Positions 41,949 to 50,170 of a stretch of DNA of 64,000 bases are shown here, one piece after another (the first letter of the stretch is position 1; each line of letters begins with the position of its first letter). The stretch is from Ardenticatenales bacterium (GTDB taxonomy: Bacteria; Chloroflexota; Anaerolineae; Epilineales; Epilineaceae). A program made the position numbers and the translations under genes. A model generated the notes under the pieces. It was given only the letters and a program-made list of their open reading frames with translations, did not search any database and was not told the DNA's origin. Where the stretch lies: assembly GCA_020853525.1 (NCBI GenBank), contig JADYYS010000046.1, positions 62,001-126,000 of the forward strand, read 5' to 3'.

Positions 41949-44900
41949 CGTACGGGTCCCGTCTCGTGCGCCAGCACGTGATCCAGCCACAGGTTCGCCA
42001 GCTTCTCCTGCACGGTGTTGGCCCGCAGCCGGGCCGCCAGGTGATCGAAGTCTACCTCGTCGAGGCGCTGATCCTGGTTGAGGCACGAGAACACCACCGA
42101 CTCGGCGCCGGTCACCGGGTCGACGTGCTTCTGGAGGCACTGCGCGCAGACCTCCTTCATCATGCACTGCATGGGCGAGTTGATGCTTCCGATCGCCACG
42201 GGGTCCTTGGCCAGATGCGGCGCCAGCACGCCCCGCCGCGCGTCCTTTACGGCGCGCATCATCCGGTCGGAGCCGATGGCGATGATGCGGTCGACCGTCG
42301 GCAGCGGCACCAACGGCTCGCCGAAGCGGCCCTCGCCGTACGCCAGGATGGCCTGCACGATGTTGCCGCGGAAATGCACGTCCTGCGCCCGATGCGGAAC
42401 GATGGCCTCGCCGCTGTCGGTCGACCAGATCACCTGATCGGTCGCCGCCTCGATCTCCTCGCGCTTGAACAGGTCCTCGCCGCGCTTGTAGCCGCCGAAG
42501 TAGACCACCCGGTTGCCGTGGTCGCGCAGCGCCCGGGCGATCGAGAAGAGGACGGCGTTGCCGAGGCCGCCGCCGGCCAGGAGGACGTTCTCCCCGTTGG
42601 GAATCTCGGTCGGCGCGCCGGTCGGACCCATGACGACGACGCGCTCGCCCGGCGTCAGGTGGGCGCACAGACGGCTGGACGCGCCCATCTCCAGGATGAT
42701 GAGCGAGAGCAGCCCGGCGTCCTTGTCCACCCAGGCGCCGGTGAGCGCCAGCCCCTCCATCATCAGCCGCGTCCCGTTCACCAGCGGGCTGGTGGTTTCA
42801 TAGCTCTGCAGTCGATAGAACTGCCCCGGCTCGAAGCGCCGCGCCGCCAGCGGGGCGCGCACGATGAGCTCGACGATCGTGTCCGTCAGGCGGTTGACGG
42901 CGTGGACCCGCGGCGTGAGCGCGTCGGCCAGGCGGGCGGCGAAGGCGCCGAACTCGGCTTGGGACATCGGCAAGGACGACGTCGCGGCCAGCGGCACGGA
43001 TGGCGGCAAGGATGTCGGCGAGGGGGTCGACCCTTCGGACCCTTCGGGAGCGCGGTAGTCCCGTCCGACCTCGTTCGGCGTCGGATCGTCCGCGAACAGG
43101 GCCGCCACGTGCGGGAAGCCGAACTTGGCCGAGGCCATCGCCTTGACGACGTTGCCGGCGAAGACGGGGTGGTTGTCGCCGTAGAACGAGATCAGCCGCC
43201 CGCCCTGGTCGTACGAGGTGAAGAACGCGTCGGTGGCGCCCTCCGCCGGCACCGGCCGCCAGCCGCCGTCCGCCGTGCGCTCGGCGCGGTGCCCCAGAAA
43301 GAACCGCCCGCGCGTGTCCAGCCCGAGGCTGCCGGGATGCTCCTTGGCGTAGCCGATGTTGGGTGATGTGCCGGCGGCCACCATCACGCTGCGCGCCGGC
43401 AGCGTCACGGCGCGATCCGTGGCCTTCCAGCGGCCGTCGACCATCGCCTGTACGCGGAAGCGCAGCGCCGCCACCGCGCCGTGATCGTCCAGCACGGCCT
43501 CCTCGGGATCCATGCACTCGGCGATCTGAATGCCCTCCTCGAGCGCCTTGGCCACCTCTTCATGGTTCAGGCGGTAGGCCGGCGAGTCGTCGAGGCTCTT
43601 GCGGTAGGCCAACGTGACGCCGCCCCATGCGCGCAGGAGCGGCGTGAAGTCCGGCGCCTCGCCGGCGGCGGCGGCGCGCGCCCGCTCGGCGCGGATGGCG
43701 CGGCCGTGGGACAGGAACTCCTCGAGGACGTCGCGCTCCTCATCGTCCATCCGGGTCCAGACGCGCGCCTCTCCGCCTGCCGCGGCGATGCCCTCGACCC
43801 GCAGCAGCATCTTCTCGACCTGGACCGGGTAGTACGCCATGAGCTCGGTGGCCGTATCGACGGCCGTCAGGCCGCCGCCGATGACGACGGCCGGCAGGCG
43901 CACCTGCAGGTTGGCCAGCGAATCGCGCTTGGCGGCGCCGGTGAGCTGGAGAGCCATGAGGAAGTCGCTGGCCTTGCGGATGCCGCGCGCGAGGTTGTTG
44001 CGCATCTCGATGACCGTCGGCTTGCCGGCGCCGGCCGCGACGGCGATGTGGTCGAAGCCGAGATCCCAGGCGTCCTCGGCGGTCAGCGTGCCGCCGAAGC
44101 GCACGCCGTCGAAGATGCGGAACGCGGTGCGGCGGGCCAGGGTCAGGTGGAGGAGCGTCAGGAAGTTCTTGTCCCAACGGACCGTGATGCCGTATTCGGA
44201 CACCCCGCCGAAGCCCTCCAGGATGCGCTCGTCGAGCGACCGGTAAAGGGCGGCCCACGACTCGATCGGCCGCGGCGCCGCGCCCGCGTCGGGATCGCCG
44301 ACGAACGCCGCGTCCAACGGCTCGATCTTCAGACCGTCGATGCCGACGACGCCGAAGCCCTCGTTGAGGAGGTGGTGCGCCAGCGTGTAGCCGGCCGGCC
44401 CCAAGCCGACGACCAGGACGTTGCGGCCCCGGTAGGGCAAGGGATAGGGCCGGCGGACGTTGAGCGGGTTCCAGCGCGTGAGGAAGCCGTAGATCTCGAC
44501 ACCCCACGGCAGGCGCAGGACATCCGTGAGGGCGCCGGTCTCGATCTGGGGGATGTTGACGGGATCCTGGGTCTGGTAGATGCAGCCCTTCATGCAGTTG
44601 TTGCAGATCCGGTGGCCGGTGCCCGGGCACATCGGGTTGTCCACCATCACCAGCGCCAGCGCGCCCAACGGATCGCCGTCGCGCATGAGGACGTGGGCCT
44701 CGGAAATCTTCTCGTCGAGCGGGCAACCGTCGAGGACGATGCCGAGCGGGTTGGTCTTGTAAGCGCCGTCCGGTGTGTGGAGGCCCTTGGAGCACGAGTC
44801 TTTGTCGCGCTCGTGGCAGTAGATGCAGTAGTGCACCTCGGCGAGCACCTCGCGCTGATCCATGCGCCGATCGGTCAGCGCGAAGCCGTCGCGCCGGCGC

Positions 44901-45790
44901 CACGCGGCGTGCGGCCCCTCGATGACCTCGGGCACGTCGGCCCGCGGGCGTTCGATCCGCACGAGCGCGTCGTAGTCGGTGGGCTCCGGCGCGTGGAAGC
45001 TCACCCAGCCCGCGGTCTCAGGATGCCCCGCTGGGTTGTGGACCCGCGCGGCGCACCAGGCGGCCAGGTGGGCGATGACGCGGGCGACGACGGCCGCATC
45101 GTCGACGCCGTCGTCGACGATGCCGAGGGCATCGCGCAACGCGGTCACGACGCCGCGGGCGGGTTCGGGCAGAGGCGCCGCCGGGCCGTTGGCCTTGACG
45201 TGCGATTCGGCATCCAGGAGCAGGCACGCCAAGCGGGCGGTTTTCGCTTCGAGGTCGTCGGGACGGAGATCCTGGCGGTCACCGACGTCCGTCGGAGCGG
45301 CCGGACGCACCGGCAGGGGCGGGTCCGCAGGCGTCGCCGGTGCCGCGTCGGGCCGCGGGGCGAACGGCCAGCGCGGGTCGGCGTGCAGCGTCGAAAGGTC
45401 GGCCTCGGCCGCCGCGGCGGTCGCGGCGGCGGCTTCGGGCGTGACGCCCGCCTTGCCGCGGGCCAGCGCGCGCCGGCGCACCAGATCGATCTTGAAGCGG
45501 AAGACCGGGTCGTGCGCGCGGATGCCGGCCCGCAGGAGCGCGCGCTCGTCGTCGATGCCGAACAGCCGCGCCACGAACGCCGAGACGTGCGGCGCCGTGG
45601 CGGTGAGGATGGCGGAGGCGTCGATCGGGCCGAGGGCGTCGGGGGCGGCGCACCAAGCGGCGTAGCGGTCGACCAGGGCGGGGTCGACGGCGCGCATCTC
45701 GGCCAGGAAGACGTCGTAGAGGTCGCGCAGCCGCGCGGCATCGTGCAGGTCAGCGTAGGCGAAGCCGGGAATGCCGGGGATGAGGTCCAT
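41945..45790 (-). CDS. fused flavin oxidoreductase: GltD/NfnB-like plus PyrK/NfnA-like domains, 1281 aa
   Basis: Residues 1-300 are helical and unassigned. Cysteines 322, 325, 333, 356, 388, 396, 399 and 403 could bind two [4Fe-4S] clusters. A GltD/NfnB-like domain follows with FAD motif VGLGPAGYTLAHHLL (about 461) and a second nucleotide-binding motif VVIGGGLTAVDTA (about 660). After a Ser/Pro linker (about 925-945) comes a ferredoxin-NADP reductase/PyrK-like domain (RRFEPGQFYRLQSYE, VVVMGPTGAPTEIP, VLLAGGGLGNAVLFS) ending in a Cys cluster (CMMKEVCAQC). The order resembles NfnB and NfnA on one chain, which suggests electron bifurcation between NAD(P)H and ferredoxin; glutamate synthase small-subunit-like function is an alternative. 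Start ATG 45790 has a weak site. Confidence 0.8.
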   Translation of the reverse strand: MDLIPGIPGFAYADLHDAARLRDLYDVFLAEMRAVDPALVDRYAAWCAAPDALGPIDASAILTATAPHVSAFVARLFGIDDERALLRAGIRAHDPVFRFKIDLVRRRALARGKAGVTPEAAAATAAAAEADLSTLHADPRWPFAPRPDAAPATPADPPLPVRPAAPTDVGDRQDLRPDDLEAKTARLACLLLDAESHVKANGPAAPLPEPARGVVTALRDALGIVDDGVDDAAVVARVIAHLAAWCAARVHNPAGHPETAGWVSFHAPEPTDYDALVRIERPRADVPEVIEGPHAAWRRRDGFALTDRRMDQREVLAEVHYCIYCHERDKDSCSKGLHTPDGAYKTNPLGIVLDGCPLDEKISEAHVLMRDGDPLGALALVMVDNPMCPGTGHRICNNCMKGCIYQTQDPVNIPQIETGALTDVLRLPWGVEIYGFLTRWNPLNVRRPYPLPYRGRNVLVVGLGPAGYTLAHHLLNEGFGVVGIDGLKIEPLDAAFVGDPDAGAAPRPIESWAALYRSLDERILEGFGGVSEYGITVRWDKNFLTLLHLTLARRTAFRIFDGVRFGGTLTAEDAWDLGFDHIAVAAGAGKPTVIEMRNNLARGIRKASDFLMALQLTGAAKRDSLANLQVRLPAVVIGGGLTAVDTATELMAYYPVQVEKMLLRVEGIAAAGGEARVWTRMDDEERDVLEEFLSHGRAIRAERARAAAAGEAPDFTPLLRAWGGVTLAYRKSLDDSPAYRLNHEEVAKALEEGIQIAECMDPEEAVLDDHGAVAALRFRVQAMVDGRWKATDRAVTLPARSVMVAAGTSPNIGYAKEHPGSLGLDTRGRFFLGHRAERTADGGWRPVPAEGATDAFFTSYDQGGRLISFYGDNHPVFAGNVVKAMASAKFGFPHVAALFADDPTPNEVGRDYRAPEGSEGSTPSPTSLPPSVPLAATSSLPMSQAEFGAFAARLADALTPRVHAVNRLTDTIVELIVRAPLAARRFEPGQFYRLQSYETTSPLVNGTRLMMEGLALTGAWVDKDAGLLSLIILEMGASSRLCAHLTPGERVVVMGPTGAPTEIPNGENVLLAGGGLGNAVLFSIARALRDHGNRVVYFGGYKRGEDLFKREEIEAATDQVIWSTDSGEAIVPHRAQDVHFRGNIVQAILAYGEGRFGEPLVPLPTVDRIIAIGSDRMMRAVKDARRGVLAPHLAKDPVAIGSINSPMQCMMKEVCAQCLQKHVDPVTGAESVVFSCLNQDQRLDEVDFDHLAARLRANTVQEKLANLWLDHVLAHETGPVR

Positions 45791-46118
45791 TGAGCATCAA
45801 CCGTTCGGTGGGCACGGATCCGTCGGCGCCGACAGCGTGATGTGCCGAGAAGCGTGGCGGTGCGAGCACGTGGTGTTGCGGCCCCCCACAGGCCTCCGGC
45901 GCACCGATGCCGGTCGCGCGCGAACGGGCGGACCCCCGAAGCGTCCGACCGGCGCCGCGGCATTGTCGACGAATCGGGCCTGCGGTCAATCCGCGGCCGT
46001 GGGGCTCGGCGGGTGCGGCGGCCGGCGGGACACGCGTATCCCTGCCGGGCGCCGCGGCGTTACTCTCCGCAACAGTCCCCAGCCGTCGCCGCAGGGTCAG
46101 TCAGGAGTCCGCCCGATC
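45791..46118. other. 328-nt gap between divergent genes
   Basis: This stretch separates the flavin oxidoreductase gene from the ABC exporter operon and must hold both promoters. I see no strong -35/-10 pair. The plus-strand frame upstream of ATG 46119 stays open but has Arg-rich, non-protein-like composition. No gene or repeat is supported here. Confidence 0.5.
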
Positions 46119-47180
46119 ATGCCCTCCATCGTCGTCGACAACCTGCGCAAGACCTTCGCCGCCAAGCGCAAGTCGGCGGGCCTGACCGGCAGCCTCAGGG
46201 CCATGGTGCGGCCGGACCGCACGACGGTCGAGGCGGTGCAGGGGCTGTCGTTCCGGATGGACGACGGCGAGCTGCTGGGGTTCATCGGACCGAACGGGGC
46301 CGGGAAGTCGACGACGATCAAGATCCTGACGGGCATCCTGTATCCCACGTCCGGCACGGCCGAAGTGCTCGGATTCGTGCCGTGGCGGGAGCGGCGGAAG
46401 CTGGCGTACCACATCGGCACGGTGTTCGGCCAGCGTTCCCAGCTCTGGCCGCACCTGCCGGCCATCGACACGTTGGCGTTGTTCGGCAAGATCTACGAGC
46501 TGGACCATCGCACGGTCAGGCGCCGCATCACCCTGCTGAGCGAAGCCTTCGAGATCACGCACCTACTCGAGACGCCGGTGCGCAAGCTGTCGCTCGGCCA
46601 GCGCATGCGTTGCGAGGTCGCGGCGTCGCTCCTGCACCAGCCGCGGCTGATCCTGCTGGACGAGCCTTCCATCGGCCTCGACCCGGTGGCCAAGCAGCGC
46701 ATCCGCGACATGATCATCCGCATGAACGCCGAGGAGGGGGTCGGCGTCCTCCTCACGAGCCACGACGCGGGCGACATCGAGGCGCTGTGCAAGCGCGTGA
46801 TCATCGTCAACCACGGCCAGATCGTGTACGACGACCGCGTGAGCGCGCTCAAGCGGCGATACCTGACCGTGAAGGACGTGGGCGTCCGATTCGTCGAGCC
46901 CATCGCCGGCGATGTCGACATTCCCGGCGCCGAGGTCGTCAAGGTGGGCGGCGGGGGATACGGGCTCAAGCTGCGCTTCGACACGACGGTCACGCCGGCG
47001 GCGGAGCTGCTGGCGCACATCGGCGCGCTCGGCGGGGTCGAGGACGTCACGATCAGCGACCCGTCGCTCGAGGACGTCATCCGCGTGATCTACGAACAGG
47101 CGGCGGCGGGGGAGGCGATCAGACCCGCTGATGGCTCCTGGCCATCGGTCGAGCCGGAAGGGTCGGAGGGCGCACCGTGA
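46119..47180 (+). CDS. ABC transporter ATP-binding protein, 353 aa
   Basis: The nucleotide-binding domain has Walker A FIGPNGAGKSTT (residues 55-66), Q-loop VFGQRSQLW, signature LSLGQRMRCE and Walker B LILLDEPSIGLDP, with the switch His in LTSHD. The length includes a C-terminal extension of about 100 residues (from about 250) typical of ABC-2 exporters of the PF06182/DUF4162 group. The two following genes encode its permeases. AGGAG lies 11 nt before ATG 46119, and the end overlaps the first permease gene by 4 nt (GTGA). Substrate unknown. Confidence 0.94.
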   Translation: MPSIVVDNLRKTFAAKRKSAGLTGSLRAMVRPDRTTVEAVQGLSFRMDDGELLGFIGPNGAGKSTTIKILTGILYPTSGTAEVLGFVPWRERRKLAYHIGTVFGQRSQLWPHLPAIDTLALFGKIYELDHRTVRRRITLLSEAFEITHLLETPVRKLSLGQRMRCEVAASLLHQPRLILLDEPSIGLDPVAKQRIRDMIIRMNAEEGVGVLLTSHDAGDIEALCKRVIIVNHGQIVYDDRVSALKRRYLTVKDVGVRFVEPIAGDVDIPGAEVVKVGGGGYGLKLRFDTTVTPAAELLAHIGALGGVEDVTISDPSLEDVIRVIYEQAAAGEAIRPADGSWPSVEPEGSEGAP

Positions 47181-48019
47181 GCGTCGGCGCGGCGGTCGAG
47201 CGGCGGGTCGAGGGCTCGCAGGTGCGGAGGTCGGCCGCCAAGTACGCCGCCGTTGTTCGCACGCAGCTGGCGCACGGCCTGGCCTATCCGGGTGACCTGG
47301 TCATGCGCTCATTGACGATCCTCATCTTCATGTGGGTGTTCATTCACCTGTGGCGATCGACGTACGCCGCCACCGGCCAGACGTCGGTGCGCGGCCTGAC
47401 GCTCAACGACACGCTGTGGTACCTGGTGTTGGCCGAGTCCATCACGCTGTCCAAGCCACGGGTGGCCACGGCGATCGCGCAGGCGGTGCGCGACGGGTCG
47501 GTGGCGTATCAGCTGTCGAAGCCGTACAGCTTTCTGGGCTACCAGGCGGCCGTGACGGTGGGCGATGCGCTGGTGCGCGGGGCGGTGACGGTGCTCCTGG
47601 GCGGCGCGCTTGTGGCCGTGATGGTCGGGCCGCCGCCGTCGATGCTCGGGTGGCCGCCGGCGTTCGCGGCGGTGATCGCGGGCTGGCTGATCGATTTCTG
47701 CATGGCCACGCTGATCGGTCTGATGGCGTTTGTCGTCGAGGATGTCGCGGCGTTCGAGTGGATCTACTCCAAGCTGATCCTGGTCCTGGGCGGCGTGCTG
47801 CTCCCGCTCGACTTCCTGCCCGACGGGTTCCGCCGCGTGGCCGAGGCGTTGCCGTTCGCGTACACCACCTGGGCGCCGGCGCGGCTGTTCGTGTCGCCCG
47901 ACCCCGCCCTGTTCGTCCGGCTCTTCGGCATCCAACTGGCATGGCTGGCGGGGCTGGCGCTGCTCGTGGCGATCGTCCACCGGCAGTGCACGGCGCGCCT
48001 TGCGGTCAATGGCGGGTAG
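47177..48019 (+). CDS. ABC-2 type permease subunit, 280 aa
   Basis: A six-helix membrane protein of the PF06182 family: cytoplasmic N-terminus with AAKYAAVVRTQLAHGLAYPGD, then segments such as LTILIFMWVFIHLWRS and later DVAAFEWIYSKLILVLGGVLLPLDFLPDG, which is the family's hallmark. GTG 47177 overlaps the ATPase gene stop by 4 nt. It pairs with the next permease to form a heterodimeric exporter; some family members export viologens, but the substrate here is not predictable. Confidence 0.88.
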   Translation: MSVGAAVERRVEGSQVRRSAAKYAAVVRTQLAHGLAYPGDLVMRSLTILIFMWVFIHLWRSTYAATGQTSVRGLTLNDTLWYLVLAESITLSKPRVATAIAQAVRDGSVAYQLSKPYSFLGYQAAVTVGDALVRGAVTVLLGGALVAVMVGPPPSMLGWPPAFAAVIAGWLIDFCMATLIGLMAFVVEDVAAFEWIYSKLILVLGGVLLPLDFLPDGFRRVAEALPFAYTTWAPARLFVSPDPALFVRLFGIQLAWLAGLALLVAIVHRQCTARLAVNGG

Positions 48020-48887
48020 GCGGGCGGACATGGCCGGCGAAGCCGTGACCGGCGGGGCGCTCGCGCGGCTTTGGCGGCGTGTGCGCGCGGCCGTCCGGTC
48101 GGTCCGCGTGGAGACGCGTTTCGTGCTGGCCCTGTGGCGGGTCAACCTGCTCGCGGCGCTCGAGTACCGCACGGCCTTCATCAGCCAGGTCGTGGGCATG
48201 ATGCTGAACAACGCCGCGTTCCTGGTCTTCTGGGCCCTGTTCTTCGAACGCTTCCCGAGCGTCGGCGGCTGGGGGATGCCGGACATGCTCCAGCTCTTCG
48301 GGATGACCGCCACCGGCTTCGGCCTCGGCGTCGTCCTGTTCGGCAACGCGCTGAACCTGGCCGACATCATCGCCGACAACGGTCTCGACGCCTACCTGGC
48401 GCTGCCGCGGCCGGTACTGCTCCACGTCCTGGCCGGCAAGAGCCGGCTGAGCGGCTGGGGGGACATCGCCACGGGCGTCCTGTGCTTTGCGCTGACGGCG
48501 GATCCCGGTGCGGCCGCCTGGGGGCGATACGCGGTGGCCGCGCTGGCGTCGATGACGGTGTTCGTGAGCTTCCTGGTGGTGGTGGCCAGCCTCACGTTCT
48601 GGATCGGCGGCGCCTCGGCGTTGTCGGCGCAGGCCATTCATGCGATGCTGGCGTTTGCGACCTATCCGCTGACGATCTTCGATGGTACGGCCAAGCTGAT
48701 GCTGATGACGGTGATCCCGGCGGCCTTCATCGGCGCCGTCCCGGCCGAGTTCGTGCGCGGCTATTCGGACCGGTCGCTGCTCCAGATCCTCGCGGCGGCG
48801 GGCGTGAGCCTGGCGCTGGCCGTCGTCCTGTTCCACCGCGGGCTGCGGCATTACGAGAGCGGCGGGATGGCGGTGTCGGCGGGATAG
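48009..48887 (+). CDS. ABC-2 type permease subunit, 292 aa
   Basis: A second PF06182-like permease, with helices around AFISQVVGMMLNNAAFLVFW, FGLGVVLFGNALNLADIIADN and the end AVVLFHRGLRHYESG, a typical C-terminus for the family. ATG 48009 overlaps the previous gene by 11 nt; ATG 48030 is an alternative starting at MAGEAVTGG, and sequence does not decide. With the two upstream genes it forms a complete ABC exporter operon. Confidence 0.87.
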   Translation: MAGRRADMAGEAVTGGALARLWRRVRAAVRSVRVETRFVLALWRVNLLAALEYRTAFISQVVGMMLNNAAFLVFWALFFERFPSVGGWGMPDMLQLFGMTATGFGLGVVLFGNALNLADIIADNGLDAYLALPRPVLLHVLAGKSRLSGWGDIATGVLCFALTADPGAAAWGRYAVAALASMTVFVSFLVVVASLTFWIGGASALSAQAIHAMLAFATYPLTIFDGTAKLMLMTVIPAAFIGAVPAEFVRGYSDRSLLQILAAAGVSLALAVVLFHRGLRHYESGGMAVSAG

Positions 48888-48906
48888 TAGTAGACGGTCA
48901 CGCGAC

Positions 48907-49098
48907 GATCTGCGGATGACGGTGAGTCGCAATCCACCGGCAGCTGAAGCTGGCCGGCTGCAGGCGCCCCTGGCGGGCCGCCATGGTGCCCGCCTTCGCG
49001 GGCACCCAGAAGTCCGAAGCGCCCGCGAAGGCGGGCGCAATGGCCGAACGCCACCAGCCGGCCAGCTTCAGCTGCCGGTGGTTCGTCGTCCGCAAATC
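48907..49098. mobile_element. MITE-like inverted-repeat element, copy 2
   Basis: A 27-bp perfect inverted repeat (48934-48960 with 49055-49081, starting CCACCGGCAGCTGAAGC) is enclosed by weaker outer arms (GATCTGCGGATGAC against GATTTGCGGACGAC). Inside are the same two hairpins (GTGCCCGCCTTCGCGGGCAC-like and CGCCCGCGAAGGCGGGCG-like) seen in copies at 19443 and 58136. It is the most diverged copy at the ends. It fills the gap between the ABC exporter and the caspase operon. Confidence 0.65.
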
Positions 49099-49244
49099 GA
49101 GATGTGACGGGCTACGAGTCCGCCTCGATCGGCCCCGATCGGCGATCCGTCGCACCGCACCGCCAGAGAGCGACTCGCCCCGCGAGGCACGCGGTGCCAT
49201 GATTCCACGCGGACGCATCGCCGCGGCCGCCAAAGGAGGCAACC
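49099..49244. promoter_or_regulatory. leader region of the caspase operon with short palindromes
   Basis: Two short palindromes are visible: CGATCGG and its complement at 49126-49141 with a 2-nt loop, and GGCAC-GCG-GTGCC at 49186-49198. Either could be an operator or a leader hairpin. No -35/-10 pair is convincing. The region ends in an AAGGAGG ribosome binding site for the caspase gene. Confidence 0.3.
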
Positions 49245-50168
49245 ATGTCCCTCCGCGCCCTGTTGGTCGGGATCAACGAGTTTGCGCCGTCCGATGTGCC
49301 CTCGCTGCGCGGCTGCGTGAACGACGTGCTGCAGATGCGCTCGATCCTCGCCGACCGCTACGGCTTCGCCGCCGACGACGTCCGCGTGCTGACGGATGCC
49401 GAGGCGACGGCAGGCGGTATCCGCGAGGGCCTGGCGTGGCTCCTGTCCGGCTACGGCGGCGGCGGCACGGACGTCCGGTTCTTCCACTTCTCGAGCCACG
49501 GCACGCACGTCGCCGACGCCGACGGCGACGAACCGGACGACGAGGTCATCGTGACCGCCGACCACGACTGGGACCGCCCGTTCCGCGACGACGACCTGGC
49601 CGCGCTCTTCGCCCCGATTCCGGACGACGTCAACTTCACGTTCCTGGCCGACTGCTGCCATTCCGGCACGATCCAGCGCGACATCGAGATCCTGCCGCGC
49701 TTTGTGCCGCCGCCGGACGCGGAGCTGCGACGGATCAACGCCCGCCAGAGCGCGCTGGCGCAGAGCGCGGTCGATGCGTTCCAGGCCTCGGTCACGGCCT
49801 TCCTCGGCGCCCACCCGGCCGCGACGCCCGCCGACCTGCAGGCCGTCACGCCGCAGCTGCAGGCCGAGGCGATGAAGCGGCTTGCGCGCAACCGGTTCGG
49901 GGCGGTGCGGACGGATCGTCACGTCCTCATGGCCGCCTGCCAGGACCGCCAGACCTCGGCCGATGCGCGGATCGACGGTGCGTGGCAGGGCGCCTTCACG
50001 TGGAGCGTCGCCACCACTCTGGCCGAGGCCCCTTCGCCGCCGACGTACAGCGCGCTCCTGGCAGCCGCGGGCAGGAAGCTCGAGGATCGCTTCACCCAGA
50101 TCCCGCAGCTGGAGTGCCCGACCGCCCTCGCGGACCGTCCGTTCCTCACGCCCCTCGCGGCGCGCTAG
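49245..50168 (+). CDS. caspase-family peptidase (C14, metacaspase-like), 307 aa
   Basis: A caspase p20-like domain covers most of the protein: the first strand RALLVGINEF with LRGCVNDVLQM, then the catalytic His H85 in FFHFSSHGTH and the catalytic Cys C138 in TFLADCCHSGT. No prodomain or membrane segment is seen. After the p20 part comes a helical region (about 155-215) and a short C-terminal module ending in LECPTALADRPFL. AAGGAGG lies just upstream of ATG 49245. The CHAT-protease gene starts 2 nt after the stop, so two distinct caspase-like proteases are made together. Metacaspases usually cut after Arg or Lys and act in cell death or stress; the role here is inferred. Confidence 0.93.
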   Translation: MSLRALLVGINEFAPSDVPSLRGCVNDVLQMRSILADRYGFAADDVRVLTDAEATAGGIREGLAWLLSGYGGGGTDVRFFHFSSHGTHVADADGDEPDDEVIVTADHDWDRPFRDDDLAALFAPIPDDVNFTFLADCCHSGTIQRDIEILPRFVPPPDAELRRINARQSALAQSAVDAFQASVTAFLGAHPAATPADLQAVTPQLQAEAMKRLARNRFGAVRTDRHVLMAACQDRQTSADARIDGAWQGAFTWSVATTLAEAPSPPTYSALLAAAGRKLEDRFTQIPQLECPTALADRPFLTPLAAR

Positions 50169-50170
50169 CC

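Noticed and set aside
43481-45793. 770-residue plus-strand open frame opposite the flavin oxidoreductase
   Set aside because: Shadow with random composition; the minus strand carries nucleotide-binding motifs and Cys clusters.
45771-46118. N-terminal extension of the ABC ATPase
   Set aside because: The frame is open, but the sequence is Arg-rich and unlike the family; MPSIVVDNLRKTF is the expected start and has a ribosome binding site.
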